Made by a program: the position numbers and the translations under genes. Shown piece after piece: positions 1 to 10,513 of a stretch of DNA of 64,000 nt (positions within the stretch are counted from its first letter, which is position 1; each line of letters begins with the position of its first letter). The notes beneath the pieces were generated by a model. It saw nothing but the letters and a program-made list of their open reading frames with translations. It ran no database searches and was not told the origin of the DNA. The stretch is from Osmia lignaria lignaria (lineage: Eukaryota; Arthropoda; Insecta; Hymenoptera; Megachilidae): the NCBI RefSeq assembly GCF_051020975.1, contig NW_027478167.1, positions 2,356,001-2,420,000 on the forward strand, written 5' to 3'.

Positions 1-216
1 TCGCACTAGTGCAGAGTTATCTCAAAGAAAGGGGCCACGGTGTTTCTGTATCTGTATTATGTTGGTGCGGCTTCGGAACTTTTAAATATCTTGATATATC
101 TCGAGAACTACGCATCTGATCAAAAAATATCATAGAACATAAAAAGTAGGAAACTTAATTCTCTACAAAAAAGGTCTCTCAACATTTTGCCATAGCTCGC
201 TTCGTTTCCGAGATAT
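1..216 (+). repeat. Partial monomer at the left edge
   Basis: This corresponds to monomer positions 107-322. It carries the variant TCTGTATCTGTATTATG (G for C), otherwise seen in copies 20822, 27248 and 27892, so it belongs to the subfamily that forms dimers near 27-28 kb. The window begins inside the array. Confidence 0.95.
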
Positions 217-218
217 TT

Positions 219-244
219 GCAGATTTATCTCAAGGGAAGGGGCC
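219..244 (+). repeat. Internal direct duplication, left arm
   Basis: Monomer positions 3-28 match positions 117-142 (here 333-358) at 23 of 26 bases, including the shared core TATCTCAA followed by a purine run ending in GGGGCC. The two arms are 114 bp apart. Both arms occur in almost every monomer, so the duplication predates array expansion. In the subfamily with CAGCTCAAAGGAACTGG at the left arm, five clustered substitutions have degraded it. Confidence 0.9.
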
Positions 245-265
245 TGACGGACATATTTCGAAATA

Positions 266-291
266 TTTCTTCTTCTTGTTGTTCTTCTTCT
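266..291 (+). repeat. T/C-rich trinucleotide tract (TTC/TTG)
   Basis: Monomer positions 50-75 are almost all T and C, arranged as repeated TTC units with two TTG units in the middle. The tract is present in all monomers. It is the site of the largest indel in the window, a 15-bp (five-triplet) loss in the copy starting at 23720, which fits replication slippage. Confidence 0.9.
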
Positions 292-332
292 GCACAGCTA
301 AGCTGGAAGTGGCATTTGCGGCTCGCACTATT

Positions 333-358
333 GCAGAGTTATCTCAAAGAAAGGGGCC
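333..358 (+). repeat. Internal direct duplication, right arm
   Basis: This is the second arm of the 26-bp intramonomer duplication. The three mismatches to the left arm are G for T at the sixth base and two A for G changes in the purine run. After a 2-base gap the following ACGG is also shared with the left arm's flank. Confidence 0.9.
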
Positions 359-417
359 ACGGTGTTTCTGTATCTCTATTATGTTGGTGCGGCTTCGTAA
401 CTTTTAAATATCTCGAT

Positions 418-435
418 ATATCTCGAAAACTACGC
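418..435 (+). repeat. Left arm of an imperfect inverted repeat across the monomer junction
   Basis: The sequence ATATCTCGAAAACTACGC (monomer 202-219, the A211 form) matches the reverse complement of monomer 305-322 at 15 of 18 bases, with 85 bp between the arms. In copies with G211 the arm contains the perfect palindrome TCTCGAGA (an XhoI-type CTCGAG). A role in protein binding or cruciform formation is only a possibility. Confidence 0.8.
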
Positions 436-520
436 TTCTGATCAAAAAATATCATAGAACATAAATTGTAGGAAACATAATTCTCTACAAAAAAGGTCTC
501 TTAACATTTTGCCATAGCTC

Positions 521-538
521 GCTTCGTTTCCGAGATAT
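521..538 (-). repeat. Right arm of the imperfect inverted repeat
   Basis: GCTTCGTTTCCGAGATAT on + reads ATATCTCGGAAACGAAGC on -, pairing with 418-435 at 15 of 18 positions. It sits immediately before the next monomer start and is among the best conserved parts of the unit. Rare variants include gcttggtttcc (9548, 10837, 13092 and their duplicates), gctctcttcg, and gctttgtttcc (6333, 19857, 35938, 58156). Confidence 0.8.
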
Positions 539-884
539 TTGCAGATATATCTCAAGGGAAGGGGCCTGACGGACATATTTCGAGATATTTCTTCTTCTTG
601 TTGTTCTTCTTCTGCACAGCTAAGCTGGAAGTGGCATTTGCAGCTCGCAATAGTGCAGAGTTATCTCAAAGAAAGAGGCCACGGTGTTTCTGTATCTCTA
701 TTATGTTGGTGCGGCTTCGGAACTTTTAAATATCTTGATATATCTCGAGAACTACGCGTCTGATCAAAAAATATCATAGAACATAAAAAGTAGGAAACAT
801 AATTCTCTACAAAAACGGTCTCTTAACATTTTGCCATAGCTCGCTTCGGTTCCGAGATATTTGCAGATATATCTCAAGGGAAGG

Positions 885-3800
885 GGCCTGACGGACATAT
901 TTCGAGATATTTCTTCTTCTTGTTGTTCTTCTTCTGCACAGCTAAGCTGGAAGTTGCATTTGCGGCTCGCACTAGTGCACAGTTATCTCAAAGAAAGGGG
1001 CCACGGTGTTTCTGTATCTCTATTATGTTGGTGCGTCTTCGGAACTTTTAAATATCTCGATATATCTCGAAAACTACGCTTCTGATCAAAAAATATCATA
1101 GAACATAAATTGTAGGAAACATAATTCTGTACAAAAAACGTCTCTTAACATTTTGCCATAGCTCGCTTCGTTTCCGAGATATTTGCAGATTCAGCTCAAA
1201 GGAACTGGCCTGACGGACATATTTCGAGATATTTCTTCTTCTTGTTGTTCTTCCTCTGCACAGCTAAGCTGGAAGTGGCATTTGCAGCTCGCAATAGTGC
1301 AGAGTTATCTCAAAGAAAGGGGCCACGGTGTTTCTGTATCTCTATTATGTTGGTGCGGCTTCGGAACTTTTAAATATCTTGATATATCTCGAGAGCTACG
1401 CATCTGATCAAAAAATATCATAGAACATGAAAAGTAGGAAACTTAATTCTCTACAAAAAAGGTCTCTTAACATTTTGCTATAGCTCGCTTCGTTTCCGAG
1501 ATATTTGCAGATTCAGCTCAAAGGAACTGGCCTGACGGACATATTTCGAGATATTTCTTCTTCTTGTTGTTCTTCCTCTGCACAGCTAAGCTGGAAGTGG
1601 CATTTGCAGCTCGCAATAGTGCAGAGTTATCTTAAAGAAAGGGGCCACGGTGTTTCTGTATCTCTATTATGTTGGTGCGGCTTCGGAACTTTTAAATATC
1701 TTGATATATCTCGAGAACTACGCATCTGATCAAAAAATGTCATAGAACATAAAAAGTAGGAAACTTAATTCTCTACAAAAAAGGTCTCTTAACATTCTGC
1801 CATAGCTCGCTTCGTTTCCGAGATATTTGCATATTTATCTCAAGGGAAGGGGCCTGACGGATATATTTCGAGATATTTCTTCTTCTTGTTGTTCTTCTTC
1901 TCCACAGCTAAACTGGAAGTGGCATTTCCAGCTCGCAATAGTGCAGAGTTATCCCAAAGAAAGGGGCCACGATGTTTCTGTATCTCTATTATGTTGGTGC
2001 GGCTTCGGAACTTTTAAATATCTCGATATATCTCGAAAACTACGCTTCTGATCAAAAAATATCATAGAACATAAAAAGTAGGAAACTTAATTCTCTACAA
2101 AAAAGGTCTCTTAACATTTTGCCATAGCTCGCTTCGTTTCCGAGATATTTGCAGATTTATCTCAAGGGAAGGGGCCTAACGGACATATTTCGAGATATTT
2201 CATCTTCTTGTTGTTCTTCTTCTGCACAGCTAAACTGGAAGTGGCATTTCCAGCTCGCAATAGTGCAGAGTTATCTCAAAGAAAGGGGCCACGGTGTTTC
2301 TGTATCTCTATTATGTTGGTGCGGTTTCGGAACTTTTAAATATCTTGATATATCTCGAGAACTACGCATCTGATCAAAAAATATCATAGAACATAAAAAG
2401 TAGGAAACTTAATTCTCTACAAAAAAGGTCTCTTAACATTTTGCCATAGCTCGCTTCGTTTCCGAGATATTTGCAGATCTATCTCAAGGGAAGGGGCCTG
2501 ACGGACATATTTCGAGATATTTCTTCTTCTTGTTGTTCTTCTTCTGCACAGCTGAGCTGGAAGTGGCATTTGCAGGTAGCAATAGTGCAGAGTTATCTCA
2601 AAGAAAGGGGCCACGGTGTTTCTGTATCTCTATTATGTTGGTGCGGCTTCGGAACTTTTAAATATCTCGATATATCTCGAAAACTACGCTTCTGATCAAA
2701 AAATATCATAGAACGTAAATTGTAGGAAACATTATTCTCTACAAAAAAGGTCTCTTAACATTTTGCCATAGCTCGCTTCGTTTCCGAGATATTTGCAGAT
2801 TTATCTCAAGGGAATGGGCCTGACGGACATATTTCGAGATATTTCTTCTTCTTGTTGTTCTTCTTCTGCACAGCTAAGCTGGAAGTGGCATTTGCAGCTC
2901 GCACTAGTGCAGAGTTATCTCAAAGAAAGGGGCCACGGTGTTTCTGTATCTCTATTATGTTGGTGCGGCTTCGGAACTTTTAAATATCTCGATATATCTC
3001 GAAAACTACGCTTCTGATCAAAAAATATCATAGAACGTAAATTGTAGGAAACATTATTCTCTACAAAAAAGGTCTCTTAACATTTTGCCATAGCTCGCTT
3101 CGTTTCCGAGATATTTGCAGATTCATCTCAAGGGAAGGGGCCTGACGGACATATTTCGAGATATTTCTTCTTCTTGTTGTTCTTCTTCTGCACAGCTAAG
3201 CTGGAAGTGGCATTTGCAGCTCGCACTAGTGCAGAGTTATCTCAAAGAAAGGGGCCACGGTGTTTCTGTATCTCTATTATGTTGGTGCGGCTTCGGAACT
3301 TTTAAATATCTCGATATATCTCGAAAACTACGCTTCTGATCAAAAAATATCATAGAACATAAAAAGTAGGAAACATAATTCTCTACAAAAACGGTCTCTT
3401 AACATTTTGCCATAGCTCGCTTCGTTTCCGAGATATTTGCAGATATATCTCAAGGGAAGGGCCCTGACGGACATATTTCGAGATATTTCTTCTTCTTGTT
3501 GTTCTTCTTCTGCACAGCTAAGCTGGAAGTGGCATTTGCGGCTCGCACTGGTGCACAGTTATCTCAAAGAAAGGGGCCACGGTGTTTCTGTATCTCTATT
3601 ATGTTGGTGCGTCTTCGGAACTTTTAAATATCTCGATATATCTCGAAAACTACGATTCTGATCAAAAAATATCATAGAACATAAATTGTAGGAAACATAA
3701 TTCTCTACAAAAAAGGTCTCTTAACATTTTGCCATAGCTCGCTTCGTTTCCGAGATATTTGCAGATTTATCTCAAGGGAAGGGGCCTGACGGACATATTT

Positions 3801-4500
3801 CGAGATATTTCTTCTTCTTGTTGTTCTTCTTCTGCACAGCTAAGCTGGAAGTGGCATTTGCAGCTCGCAATAGTGCAGAGTTATCTCAAAGAGAGGGGCC
3901 ACGGTGTTTCTGTATCTCTATTATGTTGGTGCGGCTTCGGAACTTTTAAGTATCTTGATCTATCTCGAGAACTACGCATCTGATCAAAAAATATGATAGA
4001 ACATAAAAAGTAGGAAACTTAATTCGCTACAAAAAAGGTCTCTTAACATTTTGCCATAGCTCGCTTCGTTTCCGAGATATTTGCATATTTATCTCAAGGG
4101 AAGGGGCCTGACGGACATATTTCGAGATATTTCTTCTTCTTGTTGTTCTTCTTCTGCACAGCTAAGCTGGAAGTGGCATTTGCGGCTCTCACTAGTGCAG
4201 AGTTATCTCAAAGAAAGGGGCCACGGTGTTTCTGTATCTCTATTATGTTGGTGCGGCTTCAGAACTTTTAAATATCTCGATATATCTCGCAAACTACGCT
4301 TCTGATCAAAAAATATCATAGAACATAAATTGTAGGAAACATAATTCTCTACAAAAAAGGTCTCTTAACATTTTGCCATAGCTCGCTTCGTTTCCGAGAT
4401 ATTTGCAGATATATCTCAAGGGAAGGGGCCTGACGGACATATTTCGAGATATTTCTTCTTCTTGTTGTTCTTCTTCTGCACAGCTAAGCTGGAAGTGGCA
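885..4500 (+). repeat. Long-range duplicated segment, copy 1 (about 11.2 monomers)
   Basis: These bases match 36284-39899 at a constant offset of 35,399 bp with, as far as I could read, two substitutions: 2715 G versus C at 38114, and 3995 G versus C at 39394. Rare markers are shared in order: aagttgc near 950, gaaaatgtc near 1735, ctccacagc near 1910, catcttc near 2200, gcaggtagc near 2575, gggaatggg near 2810, cactggtgc near 3546, agtatcttgatct near 3950 and cggctctcac near 4183. The left edge is set by the different first 24 bases of copies 861 and 36260, the right edge by G4501 versus T39900. An exchange or copying event moved a block as a unit. Confidence 0.95.
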
Positions 4501-5021
4501 GTTGCAGCTCGCACTATTGCAGAGTTATCTCAAAGAAAGGGGCCACGGTGTTTCTGTATCTCTATTATGTTGGTGCGGCTTCGGAACTTTTAAATATCTT
4601 GATATATCTCGAGAACTACGCATCTGATCAAAAAATATCATAGAACATAAAACGTAGGAAACTTAATTCTCTACAAAAAAGGTCTCTTAACATTTTGCCA
4701 TAGCTCGCTTCGTTTCCGAGATATTTGCAGATTTATCTCAAGGGAAGGGGCCTGACGGACATATTTCGAGATATTTCTTCTTCTTGTTGTTCTTCTTCTG
4801 CACAGCTAAGCTGGAAGTGGCATTTGCAGCTCGCACTAGTGCAGAGTTATCTCAAAGAAAGGGGCCACGGTGTTTCTGTATCTCTATTATGTTGGTGCGG
4901 CTTCGGAACTTTTAAATATCTTGATATATCTCGAGAACTACGCATCTGATCAAAAAATATCATAGAACATAAAAAGTAGGAAACTTAATTCTCTACAAAA
5001 AAGGTCTCTTAACATTTTGCC
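4501..5021 (+). repeat. Monomers between duplicated blocks
   Basis: This holds the rest of copy 4403 (private change CAGTTGCAGC) and most of copy 4725, both with the G211 3' haplotype. It separates the long-range duplicated segment from the next local duplication. Nothing other than satellite is present. Confidence 0.9.
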
Positions 5022-6206
5022 ATAGCTCGCTTCGTTTCCGAGATATTTGCAGATTTATCTCAAGGGAAGGGGCCTGACGGACATATTTCGAGATATTTCT
5101 TCTTCTTGTTGTTCTTCTTCTGCACAGCTAAGCTGGAAGTGGCATTTGCGGCTCGCACTAGTGCAGAGTTATCTCAAAGAAAGGGGCCACGGTGTTTCTG
5201 TATCTCTATTATGTTGGTGCGGCTTCGGAACTTTTAAATATCTCGATATATCTCGAAAACTACGCTTCTGATCAAAAAATATCATAGAACATAAATTGTA
5301 GGAAACATAATCCTCTACAAAAAACGTCTCTTAACATTTTGCCATAGCTCGCTTCGTTTCCGAGATATTTGCAGATTCAGCTCAAAGGAACTGGCCTGAC
5401 GGACATATTTCGAGATATTTCTTCTTCTTGTTGTTCTTCCTCTGCACAGCTAAGCTGGAAGTGGCATTTGCAGCTCGCAATAGTGCAGAGTTATCTCAAA
5501 GAAAGGGGCCACGGTGTTTCTGTATCTCTATTATGTTGGTGCGGCTTCGGAACTTTTAAATATCTTGATATATCTCGAGAACTACGCATCTGATCAAAAA
5601 ATATCATACAACATAAAAAGTAGGCAACTTAATTCTCTACAAAAAAGGTCTCTTATCATTTTGCCATAGCTCTCTTCGTTTCCGAGATATTTGCAGATTT
5701 ATCTCAAGGGAAGGGGCCTGACGGACATATTTCGAGATATTTCTTCTTCTTGTTGTTCTTCTTCTGCACAGCTAAGCTGGAAGTGGCATTTGCAGCTCGC
5801 AATAGTGCAGAGTTATCTCAAAGAAAGGGGCCACGGTGTTTCTGTATCTCTATTATGTTGGTGCGGCTTCTTAACTTTTAAATATCCTGATATATCTCGA
5901 GAACTACGCATCTGATCAAAAAATATCATAGAACATAAAAAGTAGGAAACTCAATTCTCTACAAAAAAGGTCTCAACATTTTGCAATAGCTCGCTTCGTT
6001 TCCGAGATATTTGCAGATTTATCTCAAGGGAAGGGGCCTGACGGACATATTTCGAGATATTTCTTCTTCTTGTTGTTCTTCTTCTGCACAGCTAAGCTGG
6101 AAGTGGCATTTGCAGCTCGCAATAGTGCAGAGTTACCTCAAAGAAAGGGGCCACGGTGTTTCTGTATCTCTATTATGTTAGTGCGGCTTCGGAACTTTTA
6201 AATATC
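5022..6206 (+). repeat. Four-monomer segment, copy 1 (offset 2,249 bp)
   Basis: This matches 7271-8455. Shared rare markers are cctctacaaaaaacg near 5312, catacaacataaaaagtaggcaac near 5606-5629, ctcttatcatt near 5650, gctctcttcg near 5671, the TTCTTAAC change near 5870, the 2-bp deletion in the 5691 copy and the TAG stop at 6179-6181. The offset is seven monomers minus 5 bp, exactly the sum of the indels between the copies. Confidence 0.92.
5691..6010 (+). repeat. 320-bp monomer variant
   Basis: Two bases are missing in the ggtctcttaac region (reads ggtctcaac), linked with gaaactcaatt, ttttgcaatagc and the change to TTCTTAACTTTTAAATATCC. The same combination occurs in copies 6976 and 7940, so the three are descended from one mutant monomer. 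Confidence 0.95.
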
Positions 6207-6332
6207 TCGATATATCTCGAAAACTACGCTTCTGATCAAAAAATATCATAGAACATAAATTGTAGGAAACATAATTCGTTACAAAAAAGGTCTCTTAACA
6301 TTTTGCCATAGCTCGCTTTGTTTCCGAGATAT

Positions 6333-7270
6333 TTGCAGATATATCTCAAGGGAAGGGGCCTGACGGACATATTTCGAGATATTTCTTCTTCTTGTTGTTC
6401 TTCTTCTGCACAGCTAAGCTGGAAGTGGCATTTACAGCTCGCAATAGTGCAGAGTTATCTCAAAGAAAGGGGCCACGGTGTTTCTGTATCTCTATTATGT
6501 TGGTGCGGCTTCGGAACTTTTAAATATCTTGATATATCTCGAGAACTACGCATCTGATCAAAAAATATCATAGAACATAAAAAGTAGGCAACTTAATTCT
6601 CTACAAAAAAGGTCTCTTATCATTTTGCCATAGCTCTCTTCGTTTCCGAGATATTTGCAGATTTATCTCAAGGGAAGGGGCCTGACGGACATATTTCGAG
6701 ATATTTCTTCTTCTTGTTGTTCTTCTTCTGCACAGCTAAGCTGGAAGTGGCAGTTGCAGCTCGGAATAGTGCAGAGTTATCTCAAAGAAAGGGGCCACGG
6801 TGTTTCTGTATCTCTATTATGTTGGTGCGGCTTCGGAACTTTTAAATATCTCGATATATCTCGAAAACTACGCGTCTGATCAAAAAATATCATAGAACAT
6901 AAAAAGTAGGAAACTTAATTCTCTACAAAAAAGTCTGTTAACATTTTGCCATAGCTCGCTTCGTTTCCGAGATATTTGCAGATTTATCTCAAGGGAATGG
7001 GCCTAACGGACATATTTCGAGATATTTCTTCTTCTTGTTGTTCTTCTTCTGCACAGCTAAACTGGAAGTGGCATTTCCAGCTCGCAATAGTGCAGAGTTA
7101 TCTCAAAGAGAGGGGCCACGGTGTTTCTGTATCTCTATTATGTTGGTGCGGCTTCTTAACTTTTAAATATCCTGATATATCTCGAGAACTACGCATCTGA
7201 TCAAAAAATATCATAGAACATAAAAAGTAGGAAACTCAATTCTCTACAAAAAAGGTCTCAACATTTTGCA
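6333..7270 (+). repeat. Three monomers between the two four-monomer copies
   Basis: Copy 6333 has gctttgtttcc before it and TTTACAGC at the central site. Copy 6655 is 321 bp. Copy 6976 carries the AACTGG and TTTCCAG central haplotype joined to the 320-bp 3' end, so it is a recombinant between subfamilies. Confidence 0.88.
6655..6975 (+). repeat. 321-bp monomer variant
   Basis: One base is lost in the A-run and GG before TCT (acaaaaaagtctgttaac). The copy also has private changes CAGTTGCAGCTCGG in its central part. The indel lies outside the open frame. Confidence 0.93.
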
Positions 7271-8455
7271 ATAGCTCGCTTCGTTTCCGAGATATTTGCA
7301 GATTTATCTCAAGGGAAGGGGCCTGACGGACATATTTCGAGATATTTCTTCTTCTTGTTGTTCTTCTTCTGCACAGCTAAGCTGGAAGTGGCATTTGCGG
7401 CTCGCACTAGTGCAGAGTTATCTCAAAGAAAGGGGCCACGGTGTTTCTGTATCTCTATTATGTTGGTGCGGCTTCGGAACTTTTAAATATCTCGATATAT
7501 CTCGAAAACTACGCTTCTGATCAAAAAATATCATAGAACATAAATTGTAGGAAACATAATCCTCTACAAAAAACGTCTCTTAACATTTTGCCATAGCTCG
7601 CTTCGTTTCCGAGATATTTGCAGATTCAGCTCAAAGGAACTGGCCTGACGGACATATTTCGAGATATTTCTTCTTCTTGTTGTTCTTCCTCTGCACAGCT
7701 AAGCTGGAAGTGGCATTTGCAGCTCGCAATAGTGCGGAGTTATCTCAAAGAAAGGGGCCACGGTGTTTCTGTATCTCTATTATGTTGGTGCGGCTTCGGA
7801 ACTTTTAAATATCTTGATATATCTCGAGAACTACGCATCTGATCAAAAAATATCATACAACATAAAAAGTAGGCAACTTAATTCTCTACAAAAAAGGTCT
7901 CTTATCATTTTGCCATAGCTCTCTTCGTTTCCGAGATATTTGCAGATTTATCTCAAGGGAAGGGGCCTGACGGACATATTTCGAGATATTTCTTCTTCTT
8001 GTTGTTCTTCTTCTGCACAGCTAAGCTGGAAGTGGCATTTGCAGCTCGCAATAGTGCAGAGTTATCTCAAAGAAAGGGGCCACGGTGTTTCTGTATCTCT
8101 ATTATGTTGGTGCGGCTTCTTAACTTTTAAATATCCTGATATATCTCGAGAACTACGCATCTGATCAAAAAATATCATAGAACATAAAAAGTAGGAAACT
8201 CAATTCTCTACAAAAAAGGTCTCAACATTTTGCAATAGCTCGCTTCGTTTCCGAGATATTTGCAGATTTATCTCAAGGGAAGGGGCCTGACGGACATATT
8301 TCGAGATATTTCTTCTTCTTGTTGTTCTTCTTCTGCACAGCTAAGCTGGAAGTGGCATTTGCAGCTCGCAATAGTGCAGAGTTACCTCAAAGAAAGGGGC
8401 CACGGTGTTTCTGTATCTCTATTATGTTAGTGCGGCTTCGGAACTTTTAAATATC
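7271..8455 (+). repeat. Four-monomer segment, copy 2
   Basis: This repeats 5022-6206. Differences include gtgcggag at 7733-7740 for gtgcagag. It includes the 320-bp copies 6976 (3' end only) and 7940, and the TAG-bearing copy 8260. It diverges from copy 1 where 8456 onward has the G211 haplotype and the first copy has A211. Confidence 0.92.
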
Positions 8456-9225
8456 TTGATATATCTCGAGAACTACGCGTCTGATCAAAAAATATCATGG
8501 AACATAAAAAGTAGGAAACATAATTCTCTACAAAAAAGGTCTCTTAACATTTTGCCATAGCTCGCTTCGTTTCCGAGATATTTGCAGATTTATCTCAAGG
8601 GAAGGGGCCTGACGGACATATTTCGAGATATTTCTTCTTCTTGTTGTTCTTCTTCTGCACAGCTAAACTGGACGTGGCATTTCCAGCTCGCAATAGTGCA
8701 GAGTTATCTCAAAGAGAGGGGCCACGGTGTTTCTGTATCTCTATTATGTTGGTGCGGCTTCGGAACTTTTAAATATCTTGATATATCTCGAGAACTACGC
8801 ATCTGATCAAAAAATATCATAGAACATAAATTGTAGGAAACATAATTGTCTACAAAAAAGGTCTTTTAACATTTTGCCATAGCTCGCTTCGTTTCCGAGA
8901 TACTTGCCGATTTATCTCAAGGGAAGGGGCCTGACGGACATATTTCGAGATATTTCTTCTGCTTGTTGTTCTTCTTCTGCACAGCTAAACTGGAAGTGGC
9001 ATTTCCAACTCGCAATAGTGCAGAGTTATCCCAAAGAAAGGGGCCACGATGTTTCTGTATCTCTATTATGTTGGTGCGGCTACGGAACTTTTAAATATCT
9101 CGATATATCTCGAAAACTACGCATCTGATCAAAAAATATCATAGAACATAAAAAGTAGGAAACTTAATTCTCTACAAAAAAGGTCTCTTAACATTTTGCC
9201 ATAGCTCGCTTCGTTTCCGAGATAT
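8456..9225 (+). repeat. Monomers preceding the 9-17 kb higher-order repeats
   Basis: Copy 8582 has AACTGGACGTGG with TTTCCAG. Copy 8904 has TTGCCGAT at its start, tatcccaaag and cacgatg. Copy 8904 closely resembles copies 12126 and 12448, which also sit just before an A-type monomer, so it is probably the first member of the following higher-order unit. Confidence 0.85.
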
Positions 9226-10513
9226 TTGCAGATTTATCTCAAGGGAAGGGGCCTGACGGACATATTTCGAGATATTTCTTCTTCTTGTTGTTCTTCTTCT
9301 GCACAGCTAAGCTGGAAGTGGCATTTGCAGCTCGCAGTAGTGCAGAGTTATCTCAAAGAAAGGGGCCACGGTGTTTCTGTATCTCTATTATGTTGGTGCG
9401 GCTTCGGAACTTTTAAATATCTTGATATATCTCGAGAACTACGCATCTGATCAAAAAATATCGTAGAACATAAAAAGTAGGAAACTTAATTCTCTACAAA
9501 TAAGGTCTCTTAACATTTTGCCATAGCTCGCTTGGTTTCCGAGATATTTGCAGATTTATCTCAAGGGAAGGGGCCTGACGGACATATTTCCAGATATTTC
9601 TTCTTCTTGTTGTTCTTCTTCTGCACAGCTAAGCTGGAAGTGGCATTTGCAGCTCGCAATAGTGCAGAGTTACCTCAAAGAAAGGGGCCACGGTGTTTCT
9701 GTATCTCTATTATGTTGGTGCCGCTTCGGAACTCTTAAATATCTGGATATATCTCGAGAACTACGCATCTGATCAAAAAATATCATAGAACATAAAAAGT
9801 AGGAAACTTAATTGTCTACAAAAAAGGTCTCTTAACATTTTGCCATAGCTCGCTTCGTTTCCGAGATATTTGCAGATTTATCTCAAGGGAAGGGGCCTGA
9901 CGGACATATTTCGAGATATTTCTTCTTCTTGTTGTTCTTCTTCTGCACAGCTAAGCTGGAAGTGGCATTTGCAGCTCGCAGTAGTGCAGAGTTATCTCAA
10001 AGAAAGGGGCCACGGTGTTTCTGTATCTCTATTATGTTGGTGCGGCTTCGGAACTTTTAAATATCTTGCTATATCTCGAGAACTACGCATCTGATCAAAA
10101 AATATCATAGAACATAAAAAGTAGGAAACTTAATTCTCTACAAAAAAGGTTTCTTAACATTTTGCAATAGCTCGCTTCGTTTCCGAGATATTTGCAGATT
10201 TATCTCAAGGGAAGGGGCCTGAGGGACATATTTCGAGATATTTCTTCTTCTTGTTGTTCTTCTTCTGCACAGCTAAGCTGGAAGTGGCATTTGCAGCTCG
10301 CAATAGTGCAGAGTTACCTCAAAGAAAGGGGCCACGGTGTTTCTGTATCTCTATTATGTTGGTGCCGCTTCGGAACTTTTAAATATCTGGATGTATCTCG
10401 AGAACTACGCATCTGATCAAAAAATATCATAGAACATAAAAAGTAGGAAACTTAATTCTCTACAAAAAAGGTCTCTTAACATTTTGCCATAGCTCGCTTC
10501 GTTTCCGAGATAT

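Larger units (their letters stand above)
217..441 (+). other. Repeated 74-codon open frame, judged non-coding
   Basis: Each monomer contains a frame of 74 codons covering monomer positions 1-225. I do not call it a gene. It begins with TTG in almost every copy; only copies 11159, 11804, 14059, 14704 and 16637 have ATG, through one shared T-to-A change. At least eight copies are frameshifted (10514, 11159, 13736, 14059, 15992, 32722, 33364, 34007). Stops appear in 6011 and 8260 (TAG), in 40446 and 48496 (TGA), in 22110, 25637 and 58156 (TGA), and in 52038 and 58478 (TGA). Copy 18569 has lost even the TTG. Many subfamily differences change amino acids (Q/R, L/I, N/S, K/E). No recognisable domain is seen. 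Low divergence between copies explains why the frame survives in most monomers. Confidence 0.85.
217..538 (+). repeat. Reference monomer of the 322-bp satellite
   Basis: This is the first complete copy and is used here to define monomer coordinates 1-322. Landmarks in monomer coordinates: T/C-rich trinucleotide tract 50-75; subfamily-defining site at 101-114; BclI-type TGATCA at 223-228, present in most copies; A-tracts at 228-233 and 273-278; and CpG-containing end motif GCTTCGTTTCCGAGATAT at 305-322. A consensus copy counts to 61 C and 65 G in 322 bases (39% GC) with 11 CpG. This copy carries private changes: aaatattt rather than agatattt near monomer 45, and a T for G at 182 (cttcgtaac). 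Confidence 0.97.
217..884 (+). repeat. Two unduplicated monomers and the head of a third
   Basis: Copy 217 is of the CGGCTCGCACTATTG type and copy 539 of the CAGCTCGCAATAG type. Copy 861 has the ATAT form at monomer 8-11 up to its divergence from copy 36260. I see no higher-order relation for this stretch inside the window. Confidence 0.85.

Noticed and set aside
240..255. Hammerhead ribozyme core
   Set aside because: CTGACGG and CTGATCA resemble CUGANGA but each misses a required base, and no matching GAAA arm with flanking stems was found.
444..494. Curved DNA from phased A-tracts
   Set aside because: A-tract centres at monomer 230, 249 and 275 are spaced about 18 and 26 bp, not multiples of a helical turn, and the middle tract is missing in the TT haplotype.
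521..538. CENP-B box candidate in GCTTCGTTTCCGAGAT
   Set aside because: The CTTCGTT start agrees with the box, but the required A and CGGG of the second half are absent. No other site fits better on either strand.
511..538. Pol III A and B boxes or a tRNA-derived origin
   Set aside because: TAGCTCGCTTCG and GCTTCGGAAC only weakly resemble the boxes, and no cloverleaf or 3' terminator arrangement is visible.
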